A DNA stretch of 58,583 bases from Planctomycetota bacterium (GTDB taxonomy: Bacteria; Planctomycetota; Planctomycetia; Pirellulales; Pirellulaceae), in NCBI GenBank assembly GCA_016872775.1, contig VGZA01000036.1, positions 1 through 58,583 of the forward strand, in the 5' to 3' direction. The notes under the pieces are model-generated. The model saw only the letters and a list, made by a program, of their open reading frames with translations. It was not told the origin of the DNA and did no database searches. Below are positions 47,442 to 56,350 of this stretch, one piece after another. Position 1 is the first letter of the stretch; each line of letters opens with the position of its first letter. Position numbers and translations under genes: made by a program.

Positions 47442-49622
47442 CTACGAGTGGGGTGCGATTCGGATCAGCACATTTTTGAATGCGGGGGTCCGTGAATTCG
47501 GGTCGATGGAGCGGGGTACCAGCCGGTTGCATTCGGGGTAGTACATCAGCCCGTTTCCGGCGCGGATGTCGGGAAACGACCGGGCCACGATTCCGCTCAT
47601 GCTGCCCACTTCGCTCGTGACCACGACCCGTTGCTCGTGGTGGAGTCCGAGCCGCTCCAGGTCCTCCGGATGCAGCAGGATCACGTCGCGGCGTTCTTGC
47701 CCCCGGTAGAGGTCGTAGTCCTCGTAGACGACCGTATTGAATTGCCCTTCGCTGCGGACGGTCATCAGTCGCAATACGTCGTGTCCACCGGGCAGCGGCG
47801 GCAGCTCGTGGCATCGCAACGCGGCGCGTCCTCCGGGACGAGGAAACCTCGGTTCGTGCAACGTTCGACCGGCAATCTGGAATTCGCGGCGGTTCGAATC
47901 GACCTCTGCCATTTGTTCGAACCCTGGCACCACGCGCGCGATCGCTTGCCGGATCGTGCCGGTGTCTTTCATCGAGGACCAATCCAGTGGTCCTGTCCCG
48001 AGAATCCGTTCGGCCAGTTCGGCGATCACGCTGACCTCGCTGCGAGGGCCTTCGTGCCGGCTCGGCCCACCCTCGCTGATGCGGACGTAGTTGAACATCG
48101 ATTCCTGCGTCGTCAACTGCGGTTCCTCGTCGCGCGCCAGCACAGGGAGAACCAGCGTCTCCTCGGCCAGCCCCAGCGCATGCCCTGTATTCAACGTCGT
48201 ATTCAGATAGACCAGCATCCGCAGCCGTTCGAGTCCGGCGGCGGTGAACTGCGAATCGGGGCTCGATCCATACAGGTTGCCTCCCAGGCAGAATCCGGCA
48301 TCCAGTTCTCCGCGGGCGGCGGCCTCGATGCAGCCCAACGTGTCGAGCCCCGCCGTGCGCGGCAGCGCCACGTTGTATTCCGTTTGCAGTCTCTCGAAAA
48401 TCGCCTCCTTCAGCCGAGGGGTCGCTCCCACGCTGCCGATTCCCTGGACATTGGAATGGCCGCGGATCGGCATCAGCCCCGCGCCCGGTTTACCAACCAT
48501 GCCCCGCATCAGCGCCAGGTTGGCGATCGCCTCGACGTTCTGTACGCCGTGACAATGATGCGTGATCCCCATCGTCCAGCAGAATACGGCGGCGCGCGAT
48601 TCGAGATACTGCCCGGCGACCTGGTCGATTTCGTCACGCGACACGCCGGAGGTCTTCTCAATGTCGCTCCAGGAATGCCGTTGCAATGACGCCAACCAGT
48701 CGTCGCTTCCTTCGCAATATTGCCGCATAAAATTCAGGTCGCCGGCGTTGCGTTCCGCAATGCGCTTCGCGATCCCGGTCAGAAGAGCCAAGTCGCCGCC
48801 GATGTGCGGCTGCAGGTAGGTCGATGCGATCTCGGTACCGAACAGCAGGCTGCGGACATTGCTCGGCACGCGAAACCGAACCAGGCCGATCTCGCGCACC
48901 GGATTGATGACCACCACCTTGCCGCCTCGTTGCCGCAACCGCATCAACGTGGACATCAGCCGCGGATGGTTGCTGGCGGGATTACCGCCGATCAGGAACA
49001 CCATGTCGGTTCGATCGAGATCTTCCAGGACGACCGAGGAGGTCGAGGTCCCGATCGAATTGGCGAGTCCCACACCGCTGGCTTGATGGCAGAAGTAGCT
49101 GCAGTTGTTGACGTTGTTGGTGCCGTAGATTCGCGCGAAGAGCTGCAGCAGGAAGCCGGCTTCGATGGAACTGCGGCCGCTGAAATACCAGAAGGTTCTG
49201 TTGGCGGGAGTTGCCTTCAGCCGTTCGGCCACGCGCTGCATCGCCTCGTCCCAGCCGATCGCTTCGTAATATTCGCTGCCGCGCCGGTGGATCAGCGGCT
49301 GCACGAGTCGGCCGCAGCTTTCCAGTTCGCGCGGCGAAAACCTCCGCAGCTGCTCGACCGCGTAGGTCTTCCAGAACTCGGGCCGGATTCCGCCCTGCAT
49401 GTCGGCGGCCATCGCCTGCAACGATTTCTTGCAGACTTCGGGGAAATGCCCCGCCTCGTTGACCATCCCGCCCCGCTGTCCACCCATGCCGAGCGCGCAG
49501 GTCTTGCAGGCGTTTCGCGAGCGCATCGCTTTCCAGAACCGCAGGATTCCGCCTGCCTCGCGCGATTTTCTCAAGGCGTACCAGATTGCCTGCCAGCCAC
49601 CGCCGCTTGTCACGCGTTTCAT
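47442..49622 (-). CDS. FdhF/YdeP-type molybdopterin oxidoreductase
   Basis: 726 residues. The N-terminus has a short cysteine set (CKTCALG, Cys39 and Cys42; PEVCKKS, Cys64) as in YdeP-like proteins, then the molybdopterin domains: WYFSGRSSIEAGFLLQLFAR, NCSYFCHQASGVGLANSIGT, FLIGGNPASNHPRL, GMVGKPGAGLMPIRGHSNVQ and a C-terminal dinucleotide-binding domain (HPEDLERLGLHHEQRVVVTS). It resembles formate-dehydrogenase alpha subunits, but family substrates are mostly unknown. No electron-transfer subunit, fdhD or cofactor gene is nearby, so it probably works as a soluble single-subunit enzyme. Confidence 0.9.
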   Translation of the reverse strand: MKRVTSGGGWQAIWYALRKSREAGGILRFWKAMRSRNACKTCALGMGGQRGGMVNEAGHFPEVCKKSLQAMAADMQGGIRPEFWKTYAVEQLRRFSPRELESCGRLVQPLIHRRGSEYYEAIGWDEAMQRVAERLKATPANRTFWYFSGRSSIEAGFLLQLFARIYGTNNVNNCSYFCHQASGVGLANSIGTSTSSVVLEDLDRTDMVFLIGGNPASNHPRLMSTLMRLRQRGGKVVVINPVREIGLVRFRVPSNVRSLLFGTEIASTYLQPHIGGDLALLTGIAKRIAERNAGDLNFMRQYCEGSDDWLASLQRHSWSDIEKTSGVSRDEIDQVAGQYLESRAAVFCWTMGITHHCHGVQNVEAIANLALMRGMVGKPGAGLMPIRGHSNVQGIGSVGATPRLKEAIFERLQTEYNVALPRTAGLDTLGCIEAAARGELDAGFCLGGNLYGSSPDSQFTAAGLERLRMLVYLNTTLNTGHALGLAEETLVLPVLARDEEPQLTTQESMFNYVRISEGGPSRHEGPRSEVSVIAELAERILGTGPLDWSSMKDTGTIRQAIARVVPGFEQMAEVDSNRREFQIAGRTLHEPRFPRPGGRAALRCHELPPLPGGHDVLRLMTVRSEGQFNTVVYEDYDLYRGQERRDVILLHPEDLERLGLHHEQRVVVTSEVGSMSGIVARSFPDIRAGNGLMYYPECNRLVPRSIDPNSRTPAFKNVLIRIAPHS

Positions 49623-49702
49623 CGAGCACCTTCACGCGTTCGTTTTCCGGCGAGGGCGTACCGGAAAGGGGGTTTTGCAGTCGCGAGTTTTTCGCGCCGA
49701 AA

Positions 49703-50806
49703 CTATTCCGCCCCCACGTTCATGTAGACTTTCAACGCCGACTTCTCCTCGACCAGCAATCGCATCAATTCCTGATAGTTGTCCAGCCCATCGACCGGAT
49801 TGGTGAGGATTTTCTGCAGCACGCCAGGGTACATTACCTCGCCCAGCGCCAGGTCCTTGATTCCGGACTCAAAATGTTCCCGATTGGCGTTGACCGACCC
49901 GAGCAGCAGCTTGTTGCCCAGTACCCATTCGATGTTGATTTTGTCGGTGGGAACGTGCGCCGTATGGCTGCCGCCCGTGATGCTGGTCCAGACCAGAACG
50001 CCATTGTGCCCCAGGTGCTTCATGGCGGTAAAGGCCATCTCACTGGAGCCTGTGGCGTCGACGATCAGGTCCGCTTTTCCGACGCGCCTCGCCAATTCCT
50101 CCACAGGCGTCTCGGAAGTGCTGACGTAGGTCGCTTCGAGCCCTGCGACGATTTCTGAGCTGCGTGTCGGCGCACGGGATCGGGCCAGCGTGTAGACTTC
50201 GAGCCCGCGCAGTTTGAGGACCAGGGTTGCCAACAACCCGATCTGGCCGGCCCCCATTACGTAGGCCACGCGAGGGCGCCAGACTTTCATCCGCCGCTGC
50301 ACCTCGAACGCCTGCTGGACTGCTTTGGCGGCGCAACTCATCGGCTCCATCAGCACGTGCAGGTGTTTCAGACCCTGCGGCACGCGGACGATGTAATCCT
50401 CACTGTCGACAAAATACTCCGTGAGGAACCCGTGGATCAGGTTGATCCCCCGTTCGTAATAGGTCTCCTCGCTGGTCATGTCGTACGTACCGATCTGATC
50501 GTAGATCGAACCGCCGGGGCGTCGCACCGTCGCCGTGACAAAGTCGCCCGGCTTGACGTTGCGCACCGCCCTGCCCACTTCCTCGACGACCCCGAACGAC
50601 TCGTGCCCCAGCACCAGAAAATGATCGCCGGGTGGCGCATTGCCGTAGAGCGATTCGTTGATCTCCCGATCGGTTGCGTCGACTCCCACCTTCAGCACGC
50701 GAACCAGCACCCCTTTGTCGCGCGGCACGTCATTCGGGCTGGGCATCGGCAATTCGGTCAGATGGACGCTATTTGGTTTTCCCGGAGTGACGGCAATCGC
50801 TTTCAT
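49703..50806 (-). CDS. Glucose 1-dehydrogenase-like zinc alcohol dehydrogenase
   Basis: 367 residues from ATG 50806. MDR superfamily: GVDATDREI, where Asp43 takes the place of the usual catalytic-zinc cysteine as in archaeal glucose dehydrogenases, GHESFGVV (His68, Glu69), and a Rossmann domain [19 protein letters not shown]. The C-terminus has the glucose-dehydrogenase type [16 protein letters not shown]. It probably oxidises glucose or a related aldose with NAD(P)+ to the lactone. There is a weak ribosome-binding site. It follows the YdeP-like gene in map order but is upstream in transcription, 80 bases apart. Confidence 0.9.
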   Translation of the reverse strand: MKAIAVTPGKPNSVHLTELPMPSPNDVPRDKGVLVRVLKVGVDATDREINESLYGNAPPGDHFLVLGHESFGVVEEVGRAVRNVKPGDFVTATVRRPGGSIYDQIGTYDMTSEETYYERGINLIHGFLTEYFVDSEDYIVRVPQGLKHLHVLMEPMSCAAKAVQQAFEVQRRMKVWRPRVAYVMGAGQIGLLATLVLKLRGLEVYTLARSRAPTRSSEIVAGLEATYVSTSETPVEELARRVGKADLIVDATGSSEMAFTAMKHLGHNGVLVWTSITGGSHTAHVPTDKINIEWVLGNKLLLGSVNANREHFESGIKDLALGEVMYPGVLQKILTNPVDGLDNYQELMRLLVEEKSALKVYMNVGAE

Positions 50807-50894
50807 GGGGGGCCCGTGTGGAGTGGATCGCGAAAGAATGGCCGCTGGCAACAGCCGACAAAGCTTGCAACAGCCGACAGAGCGGAACCGATAA

Positions 50895-50949
50895 TGCGGG
50901 CGAGAGGACTTGAACCTCTACGACCTTGCGGCATCAAGAACCTGAATCT
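50895..50949 (-). pseudogene. 3' half of a tRNA-Leu gene
   Basis: On the minus strand this reads from the anticodon loop (ATTCAGGTTCTTG) through the variable arm, T-arm (TTCAAGT) and acceptor end CGCCCGCA. It matches the last 54 bases of the intact tRNA-Leu(CAG) at 17554 with three changes. The 5' half is absent: upstream sequence (TTTACGT, CCACAG...) cannot make a D-arm or acceptor strand. Such 3' fragments are classic duplicated attachment sites of integrative elements. Confidence 0.8.
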
Positions 50950-51434
50950 GCATTTTTCTGTGGTTTACGTCCCACCGAAAAACCTTGTTTTCTCGGCGAG
51001 TTTCGAAGATTCTACACCGTCCCACCGCATTTGCAACCATGATCGCCGATTCGCACGAATTCGCTTGGAATCGCAGAAGTTGAGCGAAACAAAGAATTCA
51101 GCTCAACAGCAACCTCTGCGATTCCAATTTGCGTTTGTGTTCCGTGCCCTATGGTTCTCCCTTAAAATCGCCGGTATAGGGTGTCCCGTCTACCTCGTCG
51201 CTAATCGTTCCGGCGAATTCTTTGACGATTCCCAGCGTGTTGTGTGTTCCGACAAATCGCGAGGAAGTGCCTTCCGCTTCGCCTTCGAGCGGCTTTGCGA
51301 TTTATTCGAACTCCGTCATCGGATCATTGATGACGAGATTGATTCTGTTAGCTTTGATAGGTGCAGCAGACTTCTCGTCACTGCCAACGATGTATGCGGT
51401 CGCCTCCTTCTTGTCGTGGTGGCCTTCGCCCGAT
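50950..51434. other. Gene-free stretch inside the presumed island edge
   Basis: 485 bases with no supportable gene. It holds the inverted repeat at 51065-51127 and otherwise nothing recognisable. Confidence 0.5.
51065..51127. repeat. Interrupted inverted repeat (13 + 7 bp)
   Basis: TTGGAATCGCAGA at 51065-51077 pairs with TCTGCGATTCCAA at 51115-51127, and GTTGAGC at 51079-51085 with GCTCAAC at 51101-51107. It could be a transcript hairpin or an element end. Confidence 0.6.
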
Positions 51435-51560
51435 CTATGTACCACTCTGAATGAGAGGATCTGGAGTAAAGGGATCGGCGAACTCCGCCGGGGTCTGGTA
51501 GTCGAACGCACTATGTGGTCGGCGGTGATTGTAATCGAGCCGCCAGCTCAGCATCGCCGA
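51435..51560 (-). mobile_element. IS3-family OrfB C-terminal fragment
   Basis: The minus strand reads MLSWRLDYNHRRPHSAFDYQ then TPAEFADPFTPDP and a stop at 51435. The YNHRRPHSA...Y-x-TPAEF block is the diagnostic C-terminus of IS3-group transposases. The catalytic DDE core is absent, so it is a dead relic. Confidence 0.8.
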
Positions 51561-51716
51561 CGCCGCCCAAGAACTCTGGACCACGCGAGACTGACGAAGT
51601 CGATATTAGCCAACTCGACTCACACGCCCGCCCAACCACCAGTTCGGCAACGCTGACCTGAGCCAGTCCGCGAAAGTGGCTCTCTTTTCAACCGCGATTG
51701 ACAGCGAGACGGCGAC

Positions 51717-51863
51717 ATGCGTGAACGCTGGTGTGTTGCCGGCCGCATGGATGCCGAGGGTCGATTCAATCGAGTCAAAGGACTCAAACAGATTCCGGAA
51801 CTGCTCAAAGCACTTGAGCGAGACGTTCAACCTTCACTTGACTCGCTGCGAAAACGAGCGTAA
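51717..51863 (+). mobile_element. IS256-like transposase C-terminal fragment
   Basis: 48 residues, RERWCVAGRMDAEGRFNRVK then GLKQIPELLKALERDVQ, resembling the C-terminal helix of IS256/mutator-type transposases (AE-x-F-x-R-x-KG...LP-x-L). A TGA lies just upstream in frame. It is a relic only; family assignment is moderate. Confidence 0.55.
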
Positions 51864-52020
51864 CAATCATGTCTCGAGCCAAAGCCTTTACAACTAAAGG
51901 CGGGACAATTTCTTACAAACTGTAAAAACGCGAGACCATGTTACGAAGTCTCAAAAAGCCCTTTTCCGCCACAACTACAAGGGTAGTCCTATCCTGTTCG
52001 CCACGCCATTGGAGTTACTC

Positions 52021-52911
52021 ATGCGCCTTGTCAGCCTTCTCGTTTGTATCCTGACGTTTCATCCCACCGCACTGCTGGCCGACGAGAAACCTGCCATCAT
52101 GGTCGGCGGGCGATTTGAAGTCGAAGCGACCTTGAACATTCCGTACTACGAAGGGCAGGATGCCGACGCGAAGAAGCACAAACTGAATCTCTACGTTCCC
52201 AAGGGGCACAAGGACTACCCCGTACTGTTCTTCATTCACGGCGGTGCATGGACCACAGGCGACCGCGCGATGTACGGGAGCGTTGGCCAGGTGTTCGCAA
52301 AAAATGGCATCGGTACGGTTGTCATCAGTTACCGCCTGTCGCCGAAGATCCAACATCCGGAACATATCCGCGATGTCGCCCGGGCTTTTGCCTGGACGCA
52401 CAAGAATATCGGCAAGTATGGTGGGAAGCCGGATCGAATCTTCGTCACCGGTCAATCCGCCGGCGGCCACCTTGCGGCACTGCTCGCAACCAACGAGACC
52501 TATCTCCATGCTGAGAACTTGACACTCAAGGACATCAAGGGGGTGTTGCCGATCAGTGGCATTTACACCTTCGCTCCTGGTCGGATGAAGCGGGTAATCG
52601 GCGAAGGCGTCGAGGCGGCAACAAGTGCTTCTCCGATCAAGCATGTCCATGGAAAGGAACCGCCGTTTCTGATTCTTTATGCCGAAAACGACTTCCCGAA
52701 GTGCGACTTAATGTCGAAGGATTTGTGCAAGGTGCTCCATGACCAGAAAGTCGCGGCCGAGGTGAAGGAAATCGCCGACCGCAATCACATCACGATCATG
52801 CTCTATTCGATGCTGAGTGAAGCTGACCCCACGACCCAGGCGATGCTTGAGTTCATTGCCAAACATTCCAACTTGAAACTCGAACCCCGTGATTCCAAGA
52901 GCGAGAACTAG
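52021..52911 (+). CDS. Secreted alpha/beta-hydrolase (BD-FAE-like esterase)
   Basis: 296 residues. Signal peptide MRLVSLLVCILTFHPTALLA. Alpha/beta-hydrolase core: oxyanion motif FFIHGGAW (HGG 73-75), nucleophile elbow GQSAGG with Ser146, probable Asp in LYAENDFPKC and His in DRNHITIM. Closest in style to bifunctional feruloyl/acetyl-xylan esterases, so it probably deacylates plant- or algal-type polysaccharide outside the cytoplasm. ATG 52021 has GGAG six bases upstream; a TTG at 52009 is rejected. Its stop is three bases from the next start, so it is co-transcribed with the sialate O-acetylesterase fusion. Confidence 0.9.
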   Translation: MRLVSLLVCILTFHPTALLADEKPAIMVGGRFEVEATLNIPYYEGQDADAKKHKLNLYVPKGHKDYPVLFFIHGGAWTTGDRAMYGSVGQVFAKNGIGTVVISYRLSPKIQHPEHIRDVARAFAWTHKNIGKYGGKPDRIFVTGQSAGGHLAALLATNETYLHAENLTLKDIKGVLPISGIYTFAPGRMKRVIGEGVEAATSASPIKHVHGKEPPFLILYAENDFPKCDLMSKDLCKVLHDQKVAAEVKEIADRNHITIMLYSMLSEADPTTQAMLEFIAKHSNLKLEPRDSKSEN

Positions 52912-52914
52912 CCG

Positions 52915-55365
52915 ATGCGATTCTCCTCGGCAGGTGCGGTACTCCTGCTCCTCGCGCTCGCTTCGTCCGGGCGAGCTGATGTCCGGCTCCCCGGCGTCTT
53001 CGGCGATCAAATGGTCCTTCAGCGCGACCGCCCGGTGCGTGTCTGGGGCTGGGCCGGGCCGGGCGAGCAGGTCGCGGTCGCCATCGACACGCAGCAAGCG
53101 GAGACGGTCGCCGGCAAGGATGGCCGTTGGTCCGTCACCCTCGATGCGATGAAGGCCGGCGGCCCTCACAAGCTGATCATCCGGGGCACGAACACGATCG
53201 AACTCATTGACGTGCTGGTCGGCGAGGTGTGGTTCTGTTCCGGCCAGTCGAACATGGCCTACGGAGTCGTGAAGTCGCTGAACCATGACAAGGAGATCGC
53301 CGCTGCGGATCATCCGAACCTGCGCCTGTTCACCGCACCCAACGCCGAGAGCAAAGAGCCGCGGGACGACCTGCAGGCCCCGTGGCTGGTCTGTTCTCCC
53401 AAGAACGTGTCGTACTTCTCGGCCACCGCGTACTACTTCGGGCGAGAGTTGCAAGCGAAGCTGAAGGTGCCCGTGGGGCTGATCGTGTCGGCGGTCAACG
53501 GCACGCGCATCGAATCCTGGACGAACGCGGCGGGCGTCGGGTCGGTGCGCGAACTGGACGGTAGAGACGAGCCGAAGGACGGCGCGCTGTACAACGGCAT
53601 GGTTCACCCGCTGACGCCGCTGGCGATCCGCGGGGTCATCTGGTACCAGGGCGAGGGCAACGTCGGCGACGGACTGTGGTACTACCACCGCATGCGCGCT
53701 TTGATCCAAGGCTGGCGCAAGGCGTGGGGCCAGGGCGACTTTCCCTTCTACTACGTCCAACTCACCCCGCTCAACTGGGGCGGCAAGCCAAAGGAGCAGC
53801 ACGCCGAACTTTGGGAGGCCCAGGCTGAGGCGCTCCGCATTCCCAACACCGGCATGGCGGTGACCAACGACATCGGCAACATCGGCGACGCCCACCCCAA
53901 GAACAAGCAGGAGGTCGGACGCCGGCTCGCGTCGTGGGCACTGGCGCGCACCTATGGCGAGAAAGGCGCCGCGTACTCCGGGCCGGTGTACCGGTCGATG
54001 GCGATCGAGGGCGAGCGGATCCGGCTCCGCTTCGACCACGGGCACGGCCTGGCGTCACGCGACAAGAAGCCGCTGTGGTGGTTCACCGTCGCCGAGGTCG
54101 ATGGCAAATTCTTACCTGCGAAAGCGGAGATCGACGGCGACACCGTGCTCGTGTCGAGCGACGAAGTGAAGCAGCCGGTCGCGGTGCGCTTCGCCTGGCA
54201 CCAGAACGCGGAGCCGAACCTGGTAAACGGAGCCGGCCTGCCAACCTCTGCATTCCGCACGGACCGGCCCGAGCCGCCGGGCCCGAAGTACCGGTTCCCG
54301 GAACTCATGGTGATCGTGTACGCGGACTTCCCCAACGAAGCGGAACACCAGCTCGCGCTGGCGAAGTACACCGCCGAAAAGGGGTTCCACTGCGTCGAAG
54401 CGGAACTGGATAAGCTCGACGTGTGTCGCAAGGCCGGGCTGAAGGTGCGCCTCGGCAGCATCGACTACAACGACCTGCTGAAAGCCGCGCCAAAGCTGAA
54501 GGACGATCCCGCGGTCTTCGGCTACTTTGTCTCCGACCGTCGCCAGCGGGATGCGTACCCGGGGTTCGCGAAGGTCGCGCGCGCCTTCGAGACCGCCGAC
54601 GCGAACCACCCGACGCTATTCATCAACCGGGCCGAGTACAACCAGTTCCCCGAGTTCGCCGAAGTCGTCCGGCCGATGGTGTTGGATTATTACCACTACC
54701 ACTGGTGGCATCAAAACCATCCGGAAAGATATTACCTGTACCTGCGTATGTTCCGCGATCTGAGCCTGAAGTACGACGTGCCGCAGATGCGGTGCCTGGG
54801 GTCGAACAACCCGCCGGAGAAGCTGCGGCAGTCGATCTACGTGCCGCTCGCCTACGGCGTACAGGCGTTTCACTTCTGGCCCCCGTGGTTCGTGACGTGC
54901 AGGATGGACAAGGACCGCAACGCCGTGCTGCAAGACGGCAAGCCGGTGTTCGGGTTAAGTGACCAGGCGAAGACCGTCTCCGAAGTCGCGCTGGAATTGA
55001 AAGCGCTGAGCCCGGTGCTGGTGAAATTGACGAACGTCGCGGTGTACCACTCCGACGCAACGCTCCCGATCGGCGCGGAGAAAGCCCCAGCCGATTCGTG
55101 GTTCCAACCCGAGGGCGAAACGTTCCTCGTTGGCGAGTTCCGCGACCGCGCGGGCAACAGCTATCTGCTTCCGGTGAACCACGGCGTGGACAAGGCACGC
55201 GAACTGGCGCTGCGCTTCGACGACCCGAAGATCGGCGTCGAACTCATCGACCGCAAGACGGGCAAGTGGGACGCGCTGCCCGTAGAAAAGGCGGAGCGCG
55301 GGTGCGTGCTCAAGCTCACGCTCGCGCCTGGTGACGGCGAGTTCCTCCGCGTGATCGGCCGCTGA
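52915..55365 (+). CDS. Sialate O-acetylesterase fused to a glycoside-hydrolase-like module
   Basis: 816 residues. Signal peptide (SSAGAVLLLLALASSGRA). Residues about 20-455 are a complete SGNH-type sialate O-acetylesterase: LPGVFGDQMVLQRDRPVRVW, CSGQSNM with Ser112, NGTRIESW, VIWYQGEGN, and GDAHPKNKQEVGRRL supplying Asp325 and His327. From about 465 the chain continues with a different domain (PELMVIVYADFPNEAEHQLA, DPAVFGYFVSDRRQRDAYPG, VLDYYHYHWWHQ, AYGVQAFHFWPPW) that looks like a TIM-barrel of the beta-galactosidase type, with a beta-rich end. The fusion should deacylate and bind or cleave the same glycan. Very GC-rich codon use (GCG, CGC, AAG) differs from flanking genes and suggests transfer. 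Confidence 0.85.
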   Translation: MRFSSAGAVLLLLALASSGRADVRLPGVFGDQMVLQRDRPVRVWGWAGPGEQVAVAIDTQQAETVAGKDGRWSVTLDAMKAGGPHKLIIRGTNTIELIDVLVGEVWFCSGQSNMAYGVVKSLNHDKEIAAADHPNLRLFTAPNAESKEPRDDLQAPWLVCSPKNVSYFSATAYYFGRELQAKLKVPVGLIVSAVNGTRIESWTNAAGVGSVRELDGRDEPKDGALYNGMVHPLTPLAIRGVIWYQGEGNVGDGLWYYHRMRALIQGWRKAWGQGDFPFYYVQLTPLNWGGKPKEQHAELWEAQAEALRIPNTGMAVTNDIGNIGDAHPKNKQEVGRRLASWALARTYGEKGAAYSGPVYRSMAIEGERIRLRFDHGHGLASRDKKPLWWFTVAEVDGKFLPAKAEIDGDTVLVSSDEVKQPVAVRFAWHQNAEPNLVNGAGLPTSAFRTDRPEPPGPKYRFPELMVIVYADFPNEAEHQLALAKYTAEKGFHCVEAELDKLDVCRKAGLKVRLGSIDYNDLLKAAPKLKDDPAVFGYFVSDRRQRDAYPGFAKVARAFETADANHPTLFINRAEYNQFPEFAEVVRPMVLDYYHYHWWHQNHPERYYLYLRMFRDLSLKYDVPQMRCLGSNNPPEKLRQSIYVPLAYGVQAFHFWPPWFVTCRMDKDRNAVLQDGKPVFGLSDQAKTVSEVALELKALSPVLVKLTNVAVYHSDATLPIGAEKAPADSWFQPEGETFLVGEFRDRAGNSYLLPVNHGVDKARELALRFDDPKIGVELIDRKTGKWDALPVEKAERGCVLKLTLAPGDGEFLRVIGR

Positions 55366-55460
55366 CGGCCTCGACCCCGGGTGCGTCCTGGAGGAATGGA
55401 ACGCTCTCCTCGGCGCCTGCTTGCTCACGCCTCTCGGCAGAGTTCTATTTAATAATAACT

Positions 55461-55721
55461 ATGGAGCCACGGTGGATGCCGTTCTACCTCTATCAGTGGA
55501 CGAGAGAGAGCGAAGCTCACTATGCGGAACACGCAGTGACACCGGAAGCGTTCGAAGAAGTGGTTGGAAATCCGGATTGGGTGTAATCCAGCCGAACGAC
55601 GGGTCGTCCCATCGCGTTTGGTGAAACGACTAAGGGTAAGTACTTGGCCTGTGTCTACGAACTACTGGACGAAGTTACGGTTTTGCCAATCACGGCCTAC
55701 GAACCCGATGAGCAATATCGC
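55461..55721 (+). pseudogene. BrnT/DUF4258-like toxin gene with an in-frame stop
   Basis: The frame reads FYLYQWTRESEAHYAEHAVT, PEAFEEVVGNPDWV, then TAA at 55584-55586, and continues in the same frame as SSRTTGRPIAFGETTKGKYL, ACVYELLDEVTVLPITAYEP. Both halves together match the layout of small BrnT/DUF4258-type RNase-like toxins. The stop makes it a nonsense mutant. There is no stop between it and the HTH gene that follows in frame. Confidence 0.65.
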
Positions 55722-56036
55722 ATGACCACGCGGAAATCGCAGCGACATTATTTGAAGTTGACGCCGGAACAGCAAGCCACGATCGACGAAGTCCGCCGCA
55801 CGATCGAGACGGAGAAAAAGGCTGAGATCATGGCTCTCGCCAAACGACTGCGCAACGCGAAGCGACGCGGCATGGCAACGCTGGAAAAAACGCTCCAGAT
55901 GTTGAAGCACGAACGCGAGTCCCAGGGAGTCAGCTTGGCGGTCATGGAAGAACGAACCGGAATGGCCAAGTCCAACCTTTCTAAATTGGAAAATGCCGCC
56001 GATTCCAATCCAACCGTCGCGACGCTGCTGGCGTGA
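55722..56036 (+). CDS. XRE-type HTH protein, probable antitoxin, C-terminally truncated
   Basis: 104 residues from ATG 55722 (MTTRKSQRHYLKLTPEQQAT). A long charged helix (IETEKKAEIMALAKRLRNAK) leads to a Cro/C1-type HTH (SLAVMEERTGMAKSNLSKLE). The protein stops in NPTVATLLA, where relatives normally continue with ATLQRYA and another helix. A transposase relic begins only 26 bases later, so insertion probably cut the gene. It lies in frame with, and directly after, the broken toxin gene. DNA binding may survive. Confidence 0.65.
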   Translation: MTTRKSQRHYLKLTPEQQATIDEVRRTIETEKKAEIMALAKRLRNAKRRGMATLEKTLQMLKHERESQGVSLAVMEERTGMAKSNLSKLENAADSNPTVATLLA

Positions 56037-56061
56037 ATGCGCGCCTGGCTGGCGTCAGGCA

Positions 56062-56340
56062 ATGCACCTGCTCGCAAAGGTGAAAAAAATCTCGCGAAAC
56101 ATCGAGCGCGTCGCGTCCCGCAAAGGTCCTCGGTATGAAGAACGACTCAAGACCCAATACCGACAGCCGTTGAAGTTGAGTGGCAAGGTCACCAAGCGGG
56201 CGCATCGACTTCTCCAAGCAGCACGAGCTCATAAGAGAATGTCCGGCAGCGCGTTGGTCGAGGAATTAAGCGTCTTTTTCGCACGAACCGAACAAGTTCG
56301 CGAGACCGCGCGCCGCGAGCCCACAAAGAGCACGCACTTT
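56062..56340 (+). mobile_element. Transposase relic (ISNCY-like)
   Basis: The plus frame reads MHLLAKVKKISRNIERVASR, KGPRYEERLKTQYRQPLKL, SGKVTKRAHRLLQA, the helical middle of an ISNCY-type transposase as I remember it. There is no start or catalytic domain. Sense ends before the DUF1501 stop at 56351. Limits are approximate. Confidence 0.5.
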
Positions 56341-56350
56341 TTTCCGGCGA

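Noticed and set aside
50895-50949. Functional second tRNA-Leu
   Set aside because: The D-arm and 5' acceptor strand are missing, so no cloverleaf can form.
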